Source: an uncultured Actinomycetes bacterium (lineage in GTDB: Bacteria > Actinomycetota > Thermoleophilia > Solirubrobacterales > 70-9). From it: a DNA stretch of 6,543 nucleotides. The position numbers were made by a program, and so were the translations under genes. Location of the stretch: contig CAMPIP010000131.1 of NCBI GenBank assembly GCA_946886425.1, forward strand, positions 1 through 6,543, written 5' to 3'. Of the stretch, positions 1 through 5,549 are shown in pieces (position 1 is the first letter of the stretch; every line of letters starts with the position of its first letter). The notes below the pieces were generated by a model, which was given only the letters and a program-made list of their open reading frames with translations, did not search any database and had not been told where the DNA came from.

Positions 1-1127
1 GCGCCGTCGGCTTCTTCGGCTACGACCGGGTCCGCACCGTCGAGCCGCTCGGCGAGCCGAACCCGGACCCGCTGGGCCTTCCCGACCTGGCCCTGATGGT
101 CACCGACGCCCTGGTCGTCTTCGACCACCAGCGCCATGAGCTGACCCTGCTGGCCTGCGCCTTCGCCGATGACGAGGGCGGCATCGACGCCGCCTACGAG
201 CGGGCGGCGGCGACAATCGCGACGATGCGCGAGCGGCTGCGCGGCCCGGTCCCGGCCGCCGAGGGCGCCGGCGTCGTCGAGGCGCCGCACTTCGTCTCCA
301 ACATGGAGCGCGAGGAGTTCGAAGCGGCGGTGGCGCGGATCGTCGAGTACGTCCACGCCGGCGACGCCTTCCAGGTCGTCCCCTCGCAGCGCTTCTCGGC
401 CCCGGCCCCGGTCGAGGCTTTCTCCGTCTACCGCGGCCTGCGCAGCGTCAACCCCTCGCCCTACATGTACTTCCTCGAGTTCGGCGACTTCCAGATCGCC
501 GGCGCCTCGCCGGAGCCGCTCGTCAAGGTCAGCGGGCGGCGCGTCGAGGCGCGGCCGATCGCCGGCACCTACCCGCGCGGCGGCAGCGAGGACGAGGACC
601 GCCGCCTCGCCGAGAAGCTGGTCCGCGATCCCAAGGAGCGGGCCGAGCACGTGATGCTGGTCGACCTCGGCCGCAACGACCTCGGCCGCGTCTGCGAGTA
701 CGGCAGCGTCAACGTCGACGAGCTGATGGTGGTCGAGACCTACTCGCACGTGCTCCACATCGTCAGCCAGGTCTCCGGCACCCTCCGCGACGACGTCACC
801 GCGATGGACGTGCTGCGCTCGGCGCTCCCGGCCGGGACGCTCTCGGGGGCCCCGAAGGTGCGGGCGATGCAGATCATCGACGAGCTCGAGAAGGTCAAGC
901 GCTGCTCCTACGGCGGCGCCGTCGGCTACCTGGCCTGGGACGGCGACCTCGACACCGCGATCCACATCCGCACCGTCGTCTGCAAGGACGGGCAGCTGCA
1001 CGTCCAGGCCGGCGGCGGCACCGTCGCCGACGCCAAGCCGAGCTACGAGTACGTCGAGTCGGTCAACAAGGCCCGCGCCGTCTTCCGCGCCGTCGAGGTC
1101 GCCTGCGCGCAGCCGGACTGGGCCTGA
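1..1127 (+). CDS. trpE: Anthranilate synthase component I (TrpE), 5'-truncated by the window edge
   Basis: This subunit converts chorismate to anthranilate, using ammonia delivered by TrpG; it is the first committed step of tryptophan synthesis, in the cytoplasm. The reading frame is open from base 3 (reading AVGFFGYDRVR) to the TGA at 1125-1127, giving 374 visible residues. TrpE is usually about 490-520 aa, so roughly 120-140 N-terminal residues lie upstream; the ATG at 96 is an internal Met. The chorismate-binding domain is complete. PIAGT (555-569) has the alanine typical of TrpE where aminodeoxychorismate synthase PabB has lysine (PIKGT), which argues against PabB. DLGRNDLGRV, LPAGTLSGAPK (from 825) and YGGAVGYL follow in the expected order. 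NPSPYMY (450-470) matches the part of the tryptophan feedback pocket described in enteric TrpE (NPSPYMF), with Tyr for Phe, so feedback inhibition is likely kept. The N-terminal half of that pocket is not visible. It is first in a tight trpE-trpG-trpD block; any leader or attenuator would lie outside the window. Confidence 0.96.
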   Translation, partial: AVGFFGYDRVRTVEPLGEPNPDPLGLPDLALMVTDALVVFDHQRHELTLLACAFADDEGGIDAAYERAAATIATMRERLRGPVPAAEGAGVVEAPHFVSNMEREEFEAAVARIVEYVHAGDAFQVVPSQRFSAPAPVEAFSVYRGLRSVNPSPYMYFLEFGDFQIAGASPEPLVKVSGRRVEARPIAGTYPRGGSEDEDRRLAEKLVRDPKERAEHVMLVDLGRNDLGRVCEYGSVNVDELMVVETYSHVLHIVSQVSGTLRDDVTAMDVLRSALPAGTLSGAPKVRAMQIIDELEKVKRCSYGGAVGYLAWDGDLDTAIHIRTVVCKDGQLHVQAGGGTVADAKPSYEYVESVNKARAVFRAVEVACAQPDWA

Positions 1128-1137
1128 GGGGGTCGCG

Positions 1138-1704
1138 ATGCGGGTGCTGGTGATCGACAACTACGACTCATTCACCTACAACCTCGTCCAGTACCTGGGC
1201 GAGCTCGGTGCCGAGGTCGAGGTGGTCCGCAACGACAAGGCCGAGGTGGGGGAGCTGCTCGAGCGCGGCCCCGACCGGCTGGTCGTCTCGCCGGGCCCCT
1301 GCACGCCGGCCGAGGCCGGCATCTCCGGCGCCGCGATCCGCGCCTTCGCCGAGGCGGGGACGCCGGTGCTGGGCGTCTGCCTCGGCCATCAGGCGATGGT
1401 CGAGGCCTTCGGCGGCAGGGTCGTCCAGGGCGAGCCGATCCACGGCAAGGACGCCGAGATCGAGCACGACGGCAGGACGATCTTCGCCGGCCTGCCGACA
1501 CCGATGGTGGCCGGCCGCTACCACTCGCTGGTCGCCGACCCGGCTCTGCCCGAGGAGCTGGAGCTGAGCGCCTCCCTCGGCGACGTGGTGATGGCGGCTC
1601 GCCACCGCGAGCTGCCGGCCGAGGGCGTCCAGTTCCATCCCGAGTCGGTGCTGACCCCGCAGGGCAAGCACCTGCTCGCCAACTTCCTGGGAGGGGAGGG
1701 CTAG
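1138..1704 (+). CDS. trpG: Anthranilate synthase component II, glutamine amidotransferase (TrpG)
   Basis: This class I glutamine amidotransferase hydrolyses glutamine and channels ammonia to TrpE. The 188-aa length is normal for a stand-alone TrpG/PabA. The N-terminus has the family signature DNYDSFTYNLVQYL (residues 7-20). The SPGPCTP loop is at 51-57. The nucleophile Cys81 sits in GVCLGHQ, and His167 and Glu169 in QFHPES complete the triad, so it should be active. The ATG at 1138 lies 10 nt after the trpE stop. A purine-rich Shine-Dalgarno (GAGGGGG, 1126-1132) that overlaps that stop codon precedes it by 5 nt, which supports this start and coupled translation. TrpG and PabA cannot be told apart reliably by sequence. 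The position next to trpE favours TrpG, but it could also serve folate synthesis if no separate pabA exists in the genome. Confidence 0.96.
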   Translation: MRVLVIDNYDSFTYNLVQYLGELGAEVEVVRNDKAEVGELLERGPDRLVVSPGPCTPAEAGISGAAIRAFAEAGTPVLGVCLGHQAMVEAFGGRVVQGEPIHGKDAEIEHDGRTIFAGLPTPMVAGRYHSLVADPALPEELELSASLGDVVMAARHRELPAEGVQFHPESVLTPQGKHLLANFLGGEG

Positions 1705-2732
1705 TGCCGAACGACATCGTCAGCCGCGCGATCGACGCCGTCTGCGCCGGCGACCACCTGACCGCCGACCACGCCGCCGCGGTCCTCGCCGAGATCATGG
1801 AGGGGCGCGCCGACCCGGTCCAGACCGGCGCCTTCCTGATCTCCCTGCGGGCCAAGGGCGAGACGGTCCCGGAGCTGGTCGGGCTGGCGCGGACGATGCG
1901 CTCGCTGGCGACCCCGGTCTCGACCAGCCGCACCGACCTGGTCGACACCGCCGGCACCGGCGGTGGTCCCTCGACCTTCAACGTCTCGACCACCGCGGCC
2001 CTGGTCGCCGCCGGCGCCGGCTGCGCGATCGCCAAGCACGGCAACCGCTCGAACAGCAGCAAGTGCGGCTCCGCCGAGCTGCTGGAAGCGCTCGGGGTCA
2101 ACATCGAGCTCGACGCCGACCAGGTCGGCCGCTGCATCGACGAGGTCGGCTTCGGGTTCATGTTCGCGCCCCGCCACCACGCGGCGATGGCCCACGTCAT
2201 CCCGGTTCGCAAGGCGCTCGGGGTGCGGACGATCTTCAACTTCCTCGGCCCGCTGACCAACCCGGCCGGCGCCAACCGGCAGCTGCTCGGGGTCGCAGAC
2301 CGCCACTACCAGGAGACGATCGCCGAGGCGCTGGTCGGCCTCGGCGCCGTGCGGGCCCTGGTCGTCGCCGCCGAGGACGGCGTCGACGAGCTGGCGATCT
2401 CCTCGCGGACGCGGGTGATCGAGGTCGCCGACGGCGGCACCTCCGAGTGGTTCGTCGAGCCCGCCCAGTTCGGCTTCGCCGCCGCCGAGCTCGAGGCGGT
2501 CGCCGGCGGCACGCCGGAGGACAACGCCGCCGTCTCGCTGGCGGTGCTGGAGGGCCAGCAGGGGCCGCGCCGCGAGCTCGTCCTGCTCAACGCCGCCGCG
2601 GCGATCTACGTCGGCGGGCTTGCCGCCGACCTATCGGAGGGTCTCGAGAAGGCCGCGCGGGCGGTCGACTCGGGTGCCGCCCGCGACGTCCTCGAGCGGT
2701 TGATCGCCGCCACCGCCGCCCTTGGCGGCTGA
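1704..2732 (+). CDS. trpD: Anthranilate phosphoribosyltransferase (TrpD)
   Basis: This enzyme transfers phosphoribose from PRPP to anthranilate, the second pathway step. The protein is 342 aa, normal for the family, with the helical N-terminal domain (about 1-70) followed by the alpha/beta PRPP-binding domain. Visible motifs are the PRPP loop GTGGGPSTFNVST (84-96), KHGNRSNSSKCGSA (111-124), Arg169 (equivalent to anthranilate-binding Arg164 of the Sulfolobus solfataricus enzyme), GPLTNPA (182-188) and the metal-binding pair Asp228-Glu229 in EDGVDEL. Two departures stand out: Gly88 replaces the usual Asp of GTGGD, and Cys121 stands where Ser is common. The GTG start at 1704 shares its G with the trpG stop (TAGTG, 1-nt overlap). 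It follows a strong purine run at 1690-1700, so trpG and trpD are almost certainly co-transcribed and translationally coupled. The single-domain protein is not fused to TrpG or TrpC. Confidence 0.96.
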   Translation: MPNDIVSRAIDAVCAGDHLTADHAAAVLAEIMEGRADPVQTGAFLISLRAKGETVPELVGLARTMRSLATPVSTSRTDLVDTAGTGGGPSTFNVSTTAALVAAGAGCAIAKHGNRSNSSKCGSAELLEALGVNIELDADQVGRCIDEVGFGFMFAPRHHAAMAHVIPVRKALGVRTIFNFLGPLTNPAGANRQLLGVADRHYQETIAEALVGLGAVRALVVAAEDGVDELAISSRTRVIEVADGGTSEWFVEPAQFGFAAAELEAVAGGTPEDNAAVSLAVLEGQQGPRRELVLLNAAAAIYVGGLAADLSEGLEKAARAVDSGAARDVLERLIAATAALGG

Positions 2733-2748
2733 ACTGGGCCGCGACCAT

Positions 2749-2754
2749 TAGGCT
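2749..2754 (+). promoter_or_regulatory. Possible -10 box (TAGGCT) of an internal promoter before trpC
   Basis: TAGGCT fits the actinobacterial TANNNT -10 pattern and lies in the 35-nt gap between trpD and trpC, 13 nt before the GTG start. No good -35 hexamer is visible at 16-19 nt upstream; the nearest TTG-type element, TTGGCG at 2722-2727, leaves a 21-nt spacer. A transcript starting 6-7 nt below this box would have a leader of only about 7 nt and would cut into the Shine-Dalgarno. A short match like this is common by chance. Confidence 0.25.
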
Positions 2755-2757
2755 TCT

Positions 2758-2762
2758 GGAGG
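2758..2762 (+). promoter_or_regulatory. Shine-Dalgarno that fixes the trpC start
   Basis: GGAGG lies 5 nt before the GTG at 2768. It selects this start over the much longer open frame that continues upstream through trpD (to 2063) without homologous coding content. The protein made from here has the expected TrpC length and N-terminus. Confidence 0.7.
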
Positions 2763-2767
2763 TTCAA

Positions 2768-3571
2768 GTGGGAATCATCGAGCAGCTGATCGACGGTGCC
2801 AGGCGTGGGGTGGAGGAACGCCGTGGCGCCCTGCCCCAGGAGGCCCTGGAGGCACGCCTCGGCGAGCGCGGCGAGGGTCGCCCCTTCAACGAGGCGCTGA
2901 CCCGGCCCGGCCTCTCGCTGATCGCCGAGTTCAAGCGGCGCTCGCCCAGCCTCGGCGACATCGCCGCCGACGCGGTGGTCGCCGACCAGGTCCGCGCCTA
3001 CGAGCGCGGCGGCGCCGCGGCGCTCTCCGTCCTCACCGACGAGCGCCACTTCGGCGGCTCGCTGGCCGACCTGCGCGAGGCCCGCGCCGCCTGCGACCTG
3101 CCGGTGATCCGCAAGGACTTCATCGTCGACCCCTACCAGCTCTACGAGGCAGCCCTGAACGGCGCCGACGCGGTGCTGCTGATCGTCCGCGCCCTCGGCG
3201 ACCGGGACCTGCGTGACCTGCACGAGCGCGCCCGGGCACTCGACCTCGACTGCCTGGTCGAGGTCCATGACGCCCGCGAGCTGGAGCGGGCCCTGGAGGC
3301 GGGCGCCGAGGTGATCGGGATCAACAACCGCGACCTCGACCAGCAGCAGATCACTCTCGCCACCACCTTCGAGCTGATGCCCGACGTGCCGGCCGGCAAG
3401 ACCGTCGTCGCCGAGAGCGGCATCTCCGGCCGCGAGCAGCTCGAAGAGCTGGAGCGGGTCGGCGTCGACGCGGTCCTGATCGGCGGCGCCCTGATGAACG
3501 CCACCGATCCCGAGGCGAAGACCCGGGAGCTGACCGGGGCCGACGAAGGCACCCGCGAGCACCTCTTCTAG
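2768..3571 (+). CDS. trpC: Indole-3-glycerol phosphate synthase (TrpC)
   Basis: This enzyme closes the indole ring of carboxyphenylamino-deoxyribulose phosphate to give indole-3-glycerol phosphate. It is a single-domain (beta/alpha)8 barrel of 267 aa, not fused to TrpF. All expected active-site residues can be placed: Glu54 and Lys56 in AEFKRRSPS, Lys116 in RKDFI, Glu165 in VEVHD, Asn186 and Arg188 in GINNRDL, and Glu216-Ser217 in AESGI. The GG of IGGALM (about 238-243) fits the C-terminal phosphate site. The chosen GTG start has GGAGG 5 nt upstream and gives the usual N-terminal helix (GIIEQLIDGARRGVEERR). The frame is open further upstream only because it shadows trpD in a GC-rich genome. 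The last dozen residues (TGADEGTREHLF) form a polar tail beyond the barrel. Glu is almost always GAG (26 of 29), like the other trp genes. It follows trpD by 35 nt and is followed by a hairpin and the protease gene. Confidence 0.96.
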   Translation: MGIIEQLIDGARRGVEERRGALPQEALEARLGERGEGRPFNEALTRPGLSLIAEFKRRSPSLGDIAADAVVADQVRAYERGGAAALSVLTDERHFGGSLADLREARAACDLPVIRKDFIVDPYQLYEAALNGADAVLLIVRALGDRDLRDLHERARALDLDCLVEVHDARELERALEAGAEVIGINNRDLDQQQITLATTFELMPDVPAGKTVVAESGISGREQLEELERVGVDAVLIGGALMNATDPEAKTRELTGADEGTREHLF

Positions 3572-3576
3572 GGGCC

Positions 3577-3598
3577 GGGGCGCCGGGCGCGCCTCTTT
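3577..3598 (+). terminator. GC-rich hairpin after trpC, possible weak terminator
   Basis: GGGGCGC (3577-3583) can pair with GCGCCTC (3589-3595) around a 5-nt loop, a 7-bp stem with one G-U pair. It begins 5 nt after the trpC stop and is followed by only three T residues, then a mixed AT-rich stretch. The position suits a terminator or attenuating hairpin separating trpC from the protease gene. The poor T tract means it may be leaky, or it may be a chance structure in GC-rich DNA. Confidence 0.35.
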
Positions 3599-3625
3599 AG
3601 ACAATCTTTCAAGAGCATTTATGGC
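3598..3625 (+). promoter_or_regulatory. AT-rich island, candidate promoter region of the protease gene
   Basis: This is the most AT-rich short stretch in the window, directly between the hairpin and the htrA-like gene. TAGACA (3598-3603), five of six matches to TTGACA, is separated by 16 nt from TATGGC (3620-3625), a poor -10. An alternative -10 is GACAAT at 3600-3605. No ECF-sigma-type GGAAC element was seen. The exact hexamers are uncertain, but a separate promoter for the protease here is plausible. Confidence 0.35.
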
Positions 3626-3659
3626 TCGATCAACGCCTTGGTCGATCATCGACCCATGA
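3621..3659 (+). CDS. Possible 12-codon leader ORF overlapping the protease start
   Basis: ATG at 3621 opens a frame reading MARSTPWSIIDP and ends at the TGA 3657-3659. That stop overlaps the preferred protease ATG (3656-3658) in an ATGA junction. AAGAG (3611-3615) lies 5 nt before this ATG and is the only Shine-Dalgarno-like sequence in the region; the protease ATG has none of its own. This is the layout expected if translation of a short leader delivers ribosomes to the protease start. The codons (GCT, CGA, TCA) are not the GC-rich ones favoured here, there is only one Trp codon, and such a short frame can occur by chance. I do not recognise the peptide. Confidence 0.25.
   Translation: MARSTPWSIIDP
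3640..3654. promoter_or_regulatory. Perfect 15-nt palindrome just before the protease start, operator candidate
   Basis: GGTCGAT-C-ATCGACC is a perfect inverted repeat of 7-bp arms around one central base, ending 1 nt before the protease ATG at 3656. As RNA it could form only a small 5-bp stem with a 5-nt loop. As DNA it resembles the binding site of a dimeric regulator. No known regulator motif was recognised. Confidence 0.35.
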
Positions 3660-4879
3660 CCAAGACCCGAGGCTTCTTCCGCTCATCCTTTGGCGCCGCC
3701 CTGCTCGGTGGGGCCGTCGTCGCCGTGTTCGGCTGGATTGCCATCTCCGCCGGCTGGATCGAGTCCAGCGGCGACTCCACCACCACGGTCGCGGCGCCGG
3801 CGGCGGCGCCGATCGTCAGCGACTCCAGCGATGAAGGCTCGAACGTCGTCAACCAGATCTACAAGCGCGACGGCGGCGGCGTCGCCTTCATCGCCTCCGA
3901 GATGCCGCAGCAGGCACCTTCCGGGTTCTCGCCCTTCGGCGAACCGGAAGCGGAAGGCGGCGGTGAGGCAACCGGCTCGGGCTTCGTGATCGACGGTGAA
4001 GGACACATCCTCACCAACAACCACGTCGTCGAAGGGGCCGAAAAGATCTCGGTGAAACTGGGCGCCTCGGAGAGGTCCTACGACGCCGAAGTGGTCGGCG
4101 CCGATCCCGCCACGGACATCGCCCTGCTCAAGGTCGACGCCCCGAGCGCCCGGCTGCATCCGCTTCAGCTCGGCCGCTCCTCGGAGATGGAAGTGGGCGA
4201 CCCGGTGGTCGCGATTGGCAACCCGTTCGGGCTCGACCGCACCGTCACCAGCGGCATCGTCTCCGCCCTGCAGCGGCAGATCCAGGCCCCCAACGGCTTC
4301 TCGATCGACAACGTGATCCAGACCGACGCGGCGATCAACCCCGGGAACTCCGGCGGCCCGCTGCTCAACGCCCGCGGCGAAGTGATCGGGATCAACTCCC
4401 AGATCGCCACCGGGGGGTCGGGCGGCGGCAACGTCGGGATCGGCTTCGCGATCCCGATCGACACGATCCGCGCCGAGATCCACCAGCTCGAAACCAAGGG
4501 CGAAGTCGAACACGCCTACCTCGGCATCGAAGGCGGCACGATCACCCCCGAGCTGGCCCGGGCCCTCAACCTCCCGGTCGAGAAAGGCGTGATCGTCCAG
4601 TCGGTCACCAAGGACGGCCCCGCCGAGAAGGCCGGCCTCGAAGGCGGCAACACCTCGGCGACGATCGACGGCGTCGAAGTCAGCCTCGGCGGCGACATCA
4701 TCACCGAGGTCGACGGCAAGAAGGTCGCCGGCATGGACGAGGTGATCGCGGTCGTCAACGAAGCCGAGCCGGGCGACAAGATGGAGCTGAAGGTCGTCCG
4801 CGGCGACGAAGAGAAGACCGTCACCGTCACTCTCGGCGACCGTCCGGACTCCCTCGAAGGAACTTCTCCCGGCGAATAG
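3656..4879 (+). CDS. Membrane-anchored HtrA/Deg-type serine protease with one PDZ domain
   Basis: The product is an S1C-family trypsin-like protease, probably degrading or sensing misfolded proteins outside the cytoplasmic membrane. From the ATG at 3656 it has 407 aa. A short basic N-terminus (MTKTRGFFRS) leads into a hydrophobic segment at about 12-34, read as a signal anchor, then a Ser/Thr/Ala/Pro linker (about 38-60). The protease domain spans about 62-280, with catalytic His123 in TNNHVV, Asp154 in TDIALLKV and Ser232 in GNSGGP, so it should be active. One PDZ domain (about 286-396) begins with YLGI and contains GGDIITEVDGKKV. A frame-compatible TTG at 3638 would add six residues (MVDHRP). 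I prefer ATG because it gives the normal anchor, but neither start has its own Shine-Dalgarno. The gene interrupts the trp genes, is preceded by AT-rich DNA, and uses GAA for 20 of 34 Glu. That sets it apart from its neighbours. No link to tryptophan metabolism can be read from the protein. Confidence 0.93.
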   Translation: MTKTRGFFRSSFGAALLGGAVVAVFGWIAISAGWIESSGDSTTTVAAPAAAPIVSDSSDEGSNVVNQIYKRDGGGVAFIASEMPQQAPSGFSPFGEPEAEGGGEATGSGFVIDGEGHILTNNHVVEGAEKISVKLGASERSYDAEVVGADPATDIALLKVDAPSARLHPLQLGRSSEMEVGDPVVAIGNPFGLDRTVTSGIVSALQRQIQAPNGFSIDNVIQTDAAINPGNSGGPLLNARGEVIGINSQIATGGSGGGNVGIGFAIPIDTIRAEIHQLETKGEVEHAYLGIEGGTITPELARALNLPVEKGVIVQSVTKDGPAEKAGLEGGNTSATIDGVEVSLGGDIITEVDGKKVAGMDEVIAVVNEAEPGDKMELKVVRGDEEKTVTVTLGDRPDSLEGTSPGE

Positions 4880-4898
4880 GCTGGCGCGCTGCCTCCCG

Positions 4899-4904
4899 TA
4901 GTCT
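4899..4904 (+). promoter_or_regulatory. Candidate -10 box (TAGTCT) for a leaderless trpF transcript
   Basis: TAGTCT matches TANNNT and lies in the 31-nt gap after the protease stop. Six bases (GGGGGC) separate it from the trpF ATG, so initiation at the usual 6-7 nt would start the mRNA at the A of ATG. The five Gs end 1 nt before the ATG, too close for a working Shine-Dalgarno, which fits leaderless initiation. In a read-through transcript, CTCCC (4893-4897) could pair with GGGGG (4905-4909) just before the start. No clear -35 element is seen. Confidence 0.45.
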
Positions 4905-4910
4905 GGGGGC

Positions 4911-5549
4911 ATGCGCGTCAAGTTCTGCGGGATCACCAACCTCGACGACGCCGCCGAGGCGGTGCGGCTGGGGGCCTGGGCGATCGGGCTGATCTACTTC
5001 GACGGCAGCCCTCGTCACGTCGAGCCCGGCGTCGCGGCGCGGATCTGCGCCGCCTACCGGCGCAAGTGCGAGATCGTCGGCGTCTTCGTCAACCCGACCC
5101 TGGACGAAGTCGACCGGGCGGTCGAGGACAGCGGCCTAACGATGGTGCAGCTGAACGGCGCCGAGGGCGCCTCCTTCTGCACCGAGGTCGCGCGGCGAAC
5201 CGGCGCCAAGGTGATCAAGGCGGTCCACGTCGCCAGCGCCGCCGACATCCACGCCGCCGAGGCCTACCGGACCGACTTCCACCTCTTCGACCGCCGCGGT
5301 CGCGGCCTCTGGGGCGGCACCGGGGAAAGCTTCGACTGGGAGCTGCTGCGCGGGCACCGCTCCGAAGTGCCGGCCCTGCTGGCCGGCGGCCTGCGGCCCG
5401 ACAACGTCGCCGCCGCGATCGCCGTTACCCATCCCTACGCCGTCGACGTCGCCAGCGGCGTCGAGAGCGCGCCCGGCCGCAAGGACCACGCGGCGATGAC
5501 CGCCTTCTTCGAGGCCGCCCAGGCGGCAGCCCCGACCCCGGCCGGATGA
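4911..5549 (+). CDS. trpF: Phosphoribosylanthranilate isomerase (TrpF)
   Basis: This enzyme carries out the Amadori rearrangement of N-(5'-phosphoribosyl)anthranilate, between the TrpD and TrpC steps. It is a single-domain (beta/alpha)8 barrel of 212 aa, a normal length. By analogy with the Thermotoga maritima enzyme, Cys6 in KFCGIT is the general base, Asp127 in LFDRRG the general acid, and Arg35 in SPRHVEP matches the substrate-binding arginine. The C-terminal phosphate-site motifs [10 protein letters not shown] (157-166) and VDVASGVE (178-185) are intact. One departure is QLNG at 80-83, where QLHG is usual. The ATG at 4911 lies 31 nt after the protease stop with no correctly spaced Shine-Dalgarno, and its 3' end overlaps trpB by 4 nt (ATGA). 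A dedicated TrpF is notable in an actinobacterium, since Streptomyces and Mycobacterium use the dual-function PriA. Only 3 of 13 Glu codons are GAA, as in the other trp genes. Confidence 0.95.
   Translation: MRVKFCGITNLDDAAEAVRLGAWAIGLIYFDGSPRHVEPGVAARICAAYRRKCEIVGVFVNPTLDEVDRAVEDSGLTMVQLNGAEGASFCTEVARRTGAKVIKAVHVASAADIHAAEAYRTDFHLFDRRGRGLWGGTGESFDWELLRGHRSEVPALLAGGLRPDNVAAAIAVTHPYAVDVASGVESAPGRKDHAAMTAFFEAAQAAAPTPAG

Noticed and set aside
169..654. 161-aa + strand frame inside trpE
   Set aside because: Its translation is almost entirely Ser/Arg/Ala/Pro, the usual shadow of a GC-rich gene, and trpE is clearly coding in the other frame.
2063..2767. Upstream extension of the trpC frame, giving a 502-aa open frame
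   Set aside because: The extra 235 residues are Arg/Gly/Pro-rich nonsense shadowing trpD in another frame. The GTG at 2768 has a good Shine-Dalgarno and gives the normal TrpC length.
3638..3655. TTG start for the protease, adding MVDHRP
   Set aside because: It is in frame but has no Shine-Dalgarno and adds an acidic stretch before the basic end of the signal anchor. The ATG at 3656 gives a normal N-terminus.
4409..4440. G-rich stretch in the protease gene, possible G-quadruplex
   Set aside because: Only three separated runs of three or more G are present, with GG pairs between. It simply encodes the Gly/Ser-rich loop GGSGGGN of the protease domain.
4880..4898. Terminator between the protease gene and trpF
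   Set aside because: No stable stem followed by a T run is visible in the short gap, so read-through from the protease gene into trpF cannot be excluded.
3683..4939. Long antisense open frames opposite the protease, trpD, trpC and trpB
   Set aside because: They lie wholly opposite well-supported genes, have low-complexity Asp/Gly/Ala/Arg-rich translations, and are expected in DNA with high GC at third codon positions.
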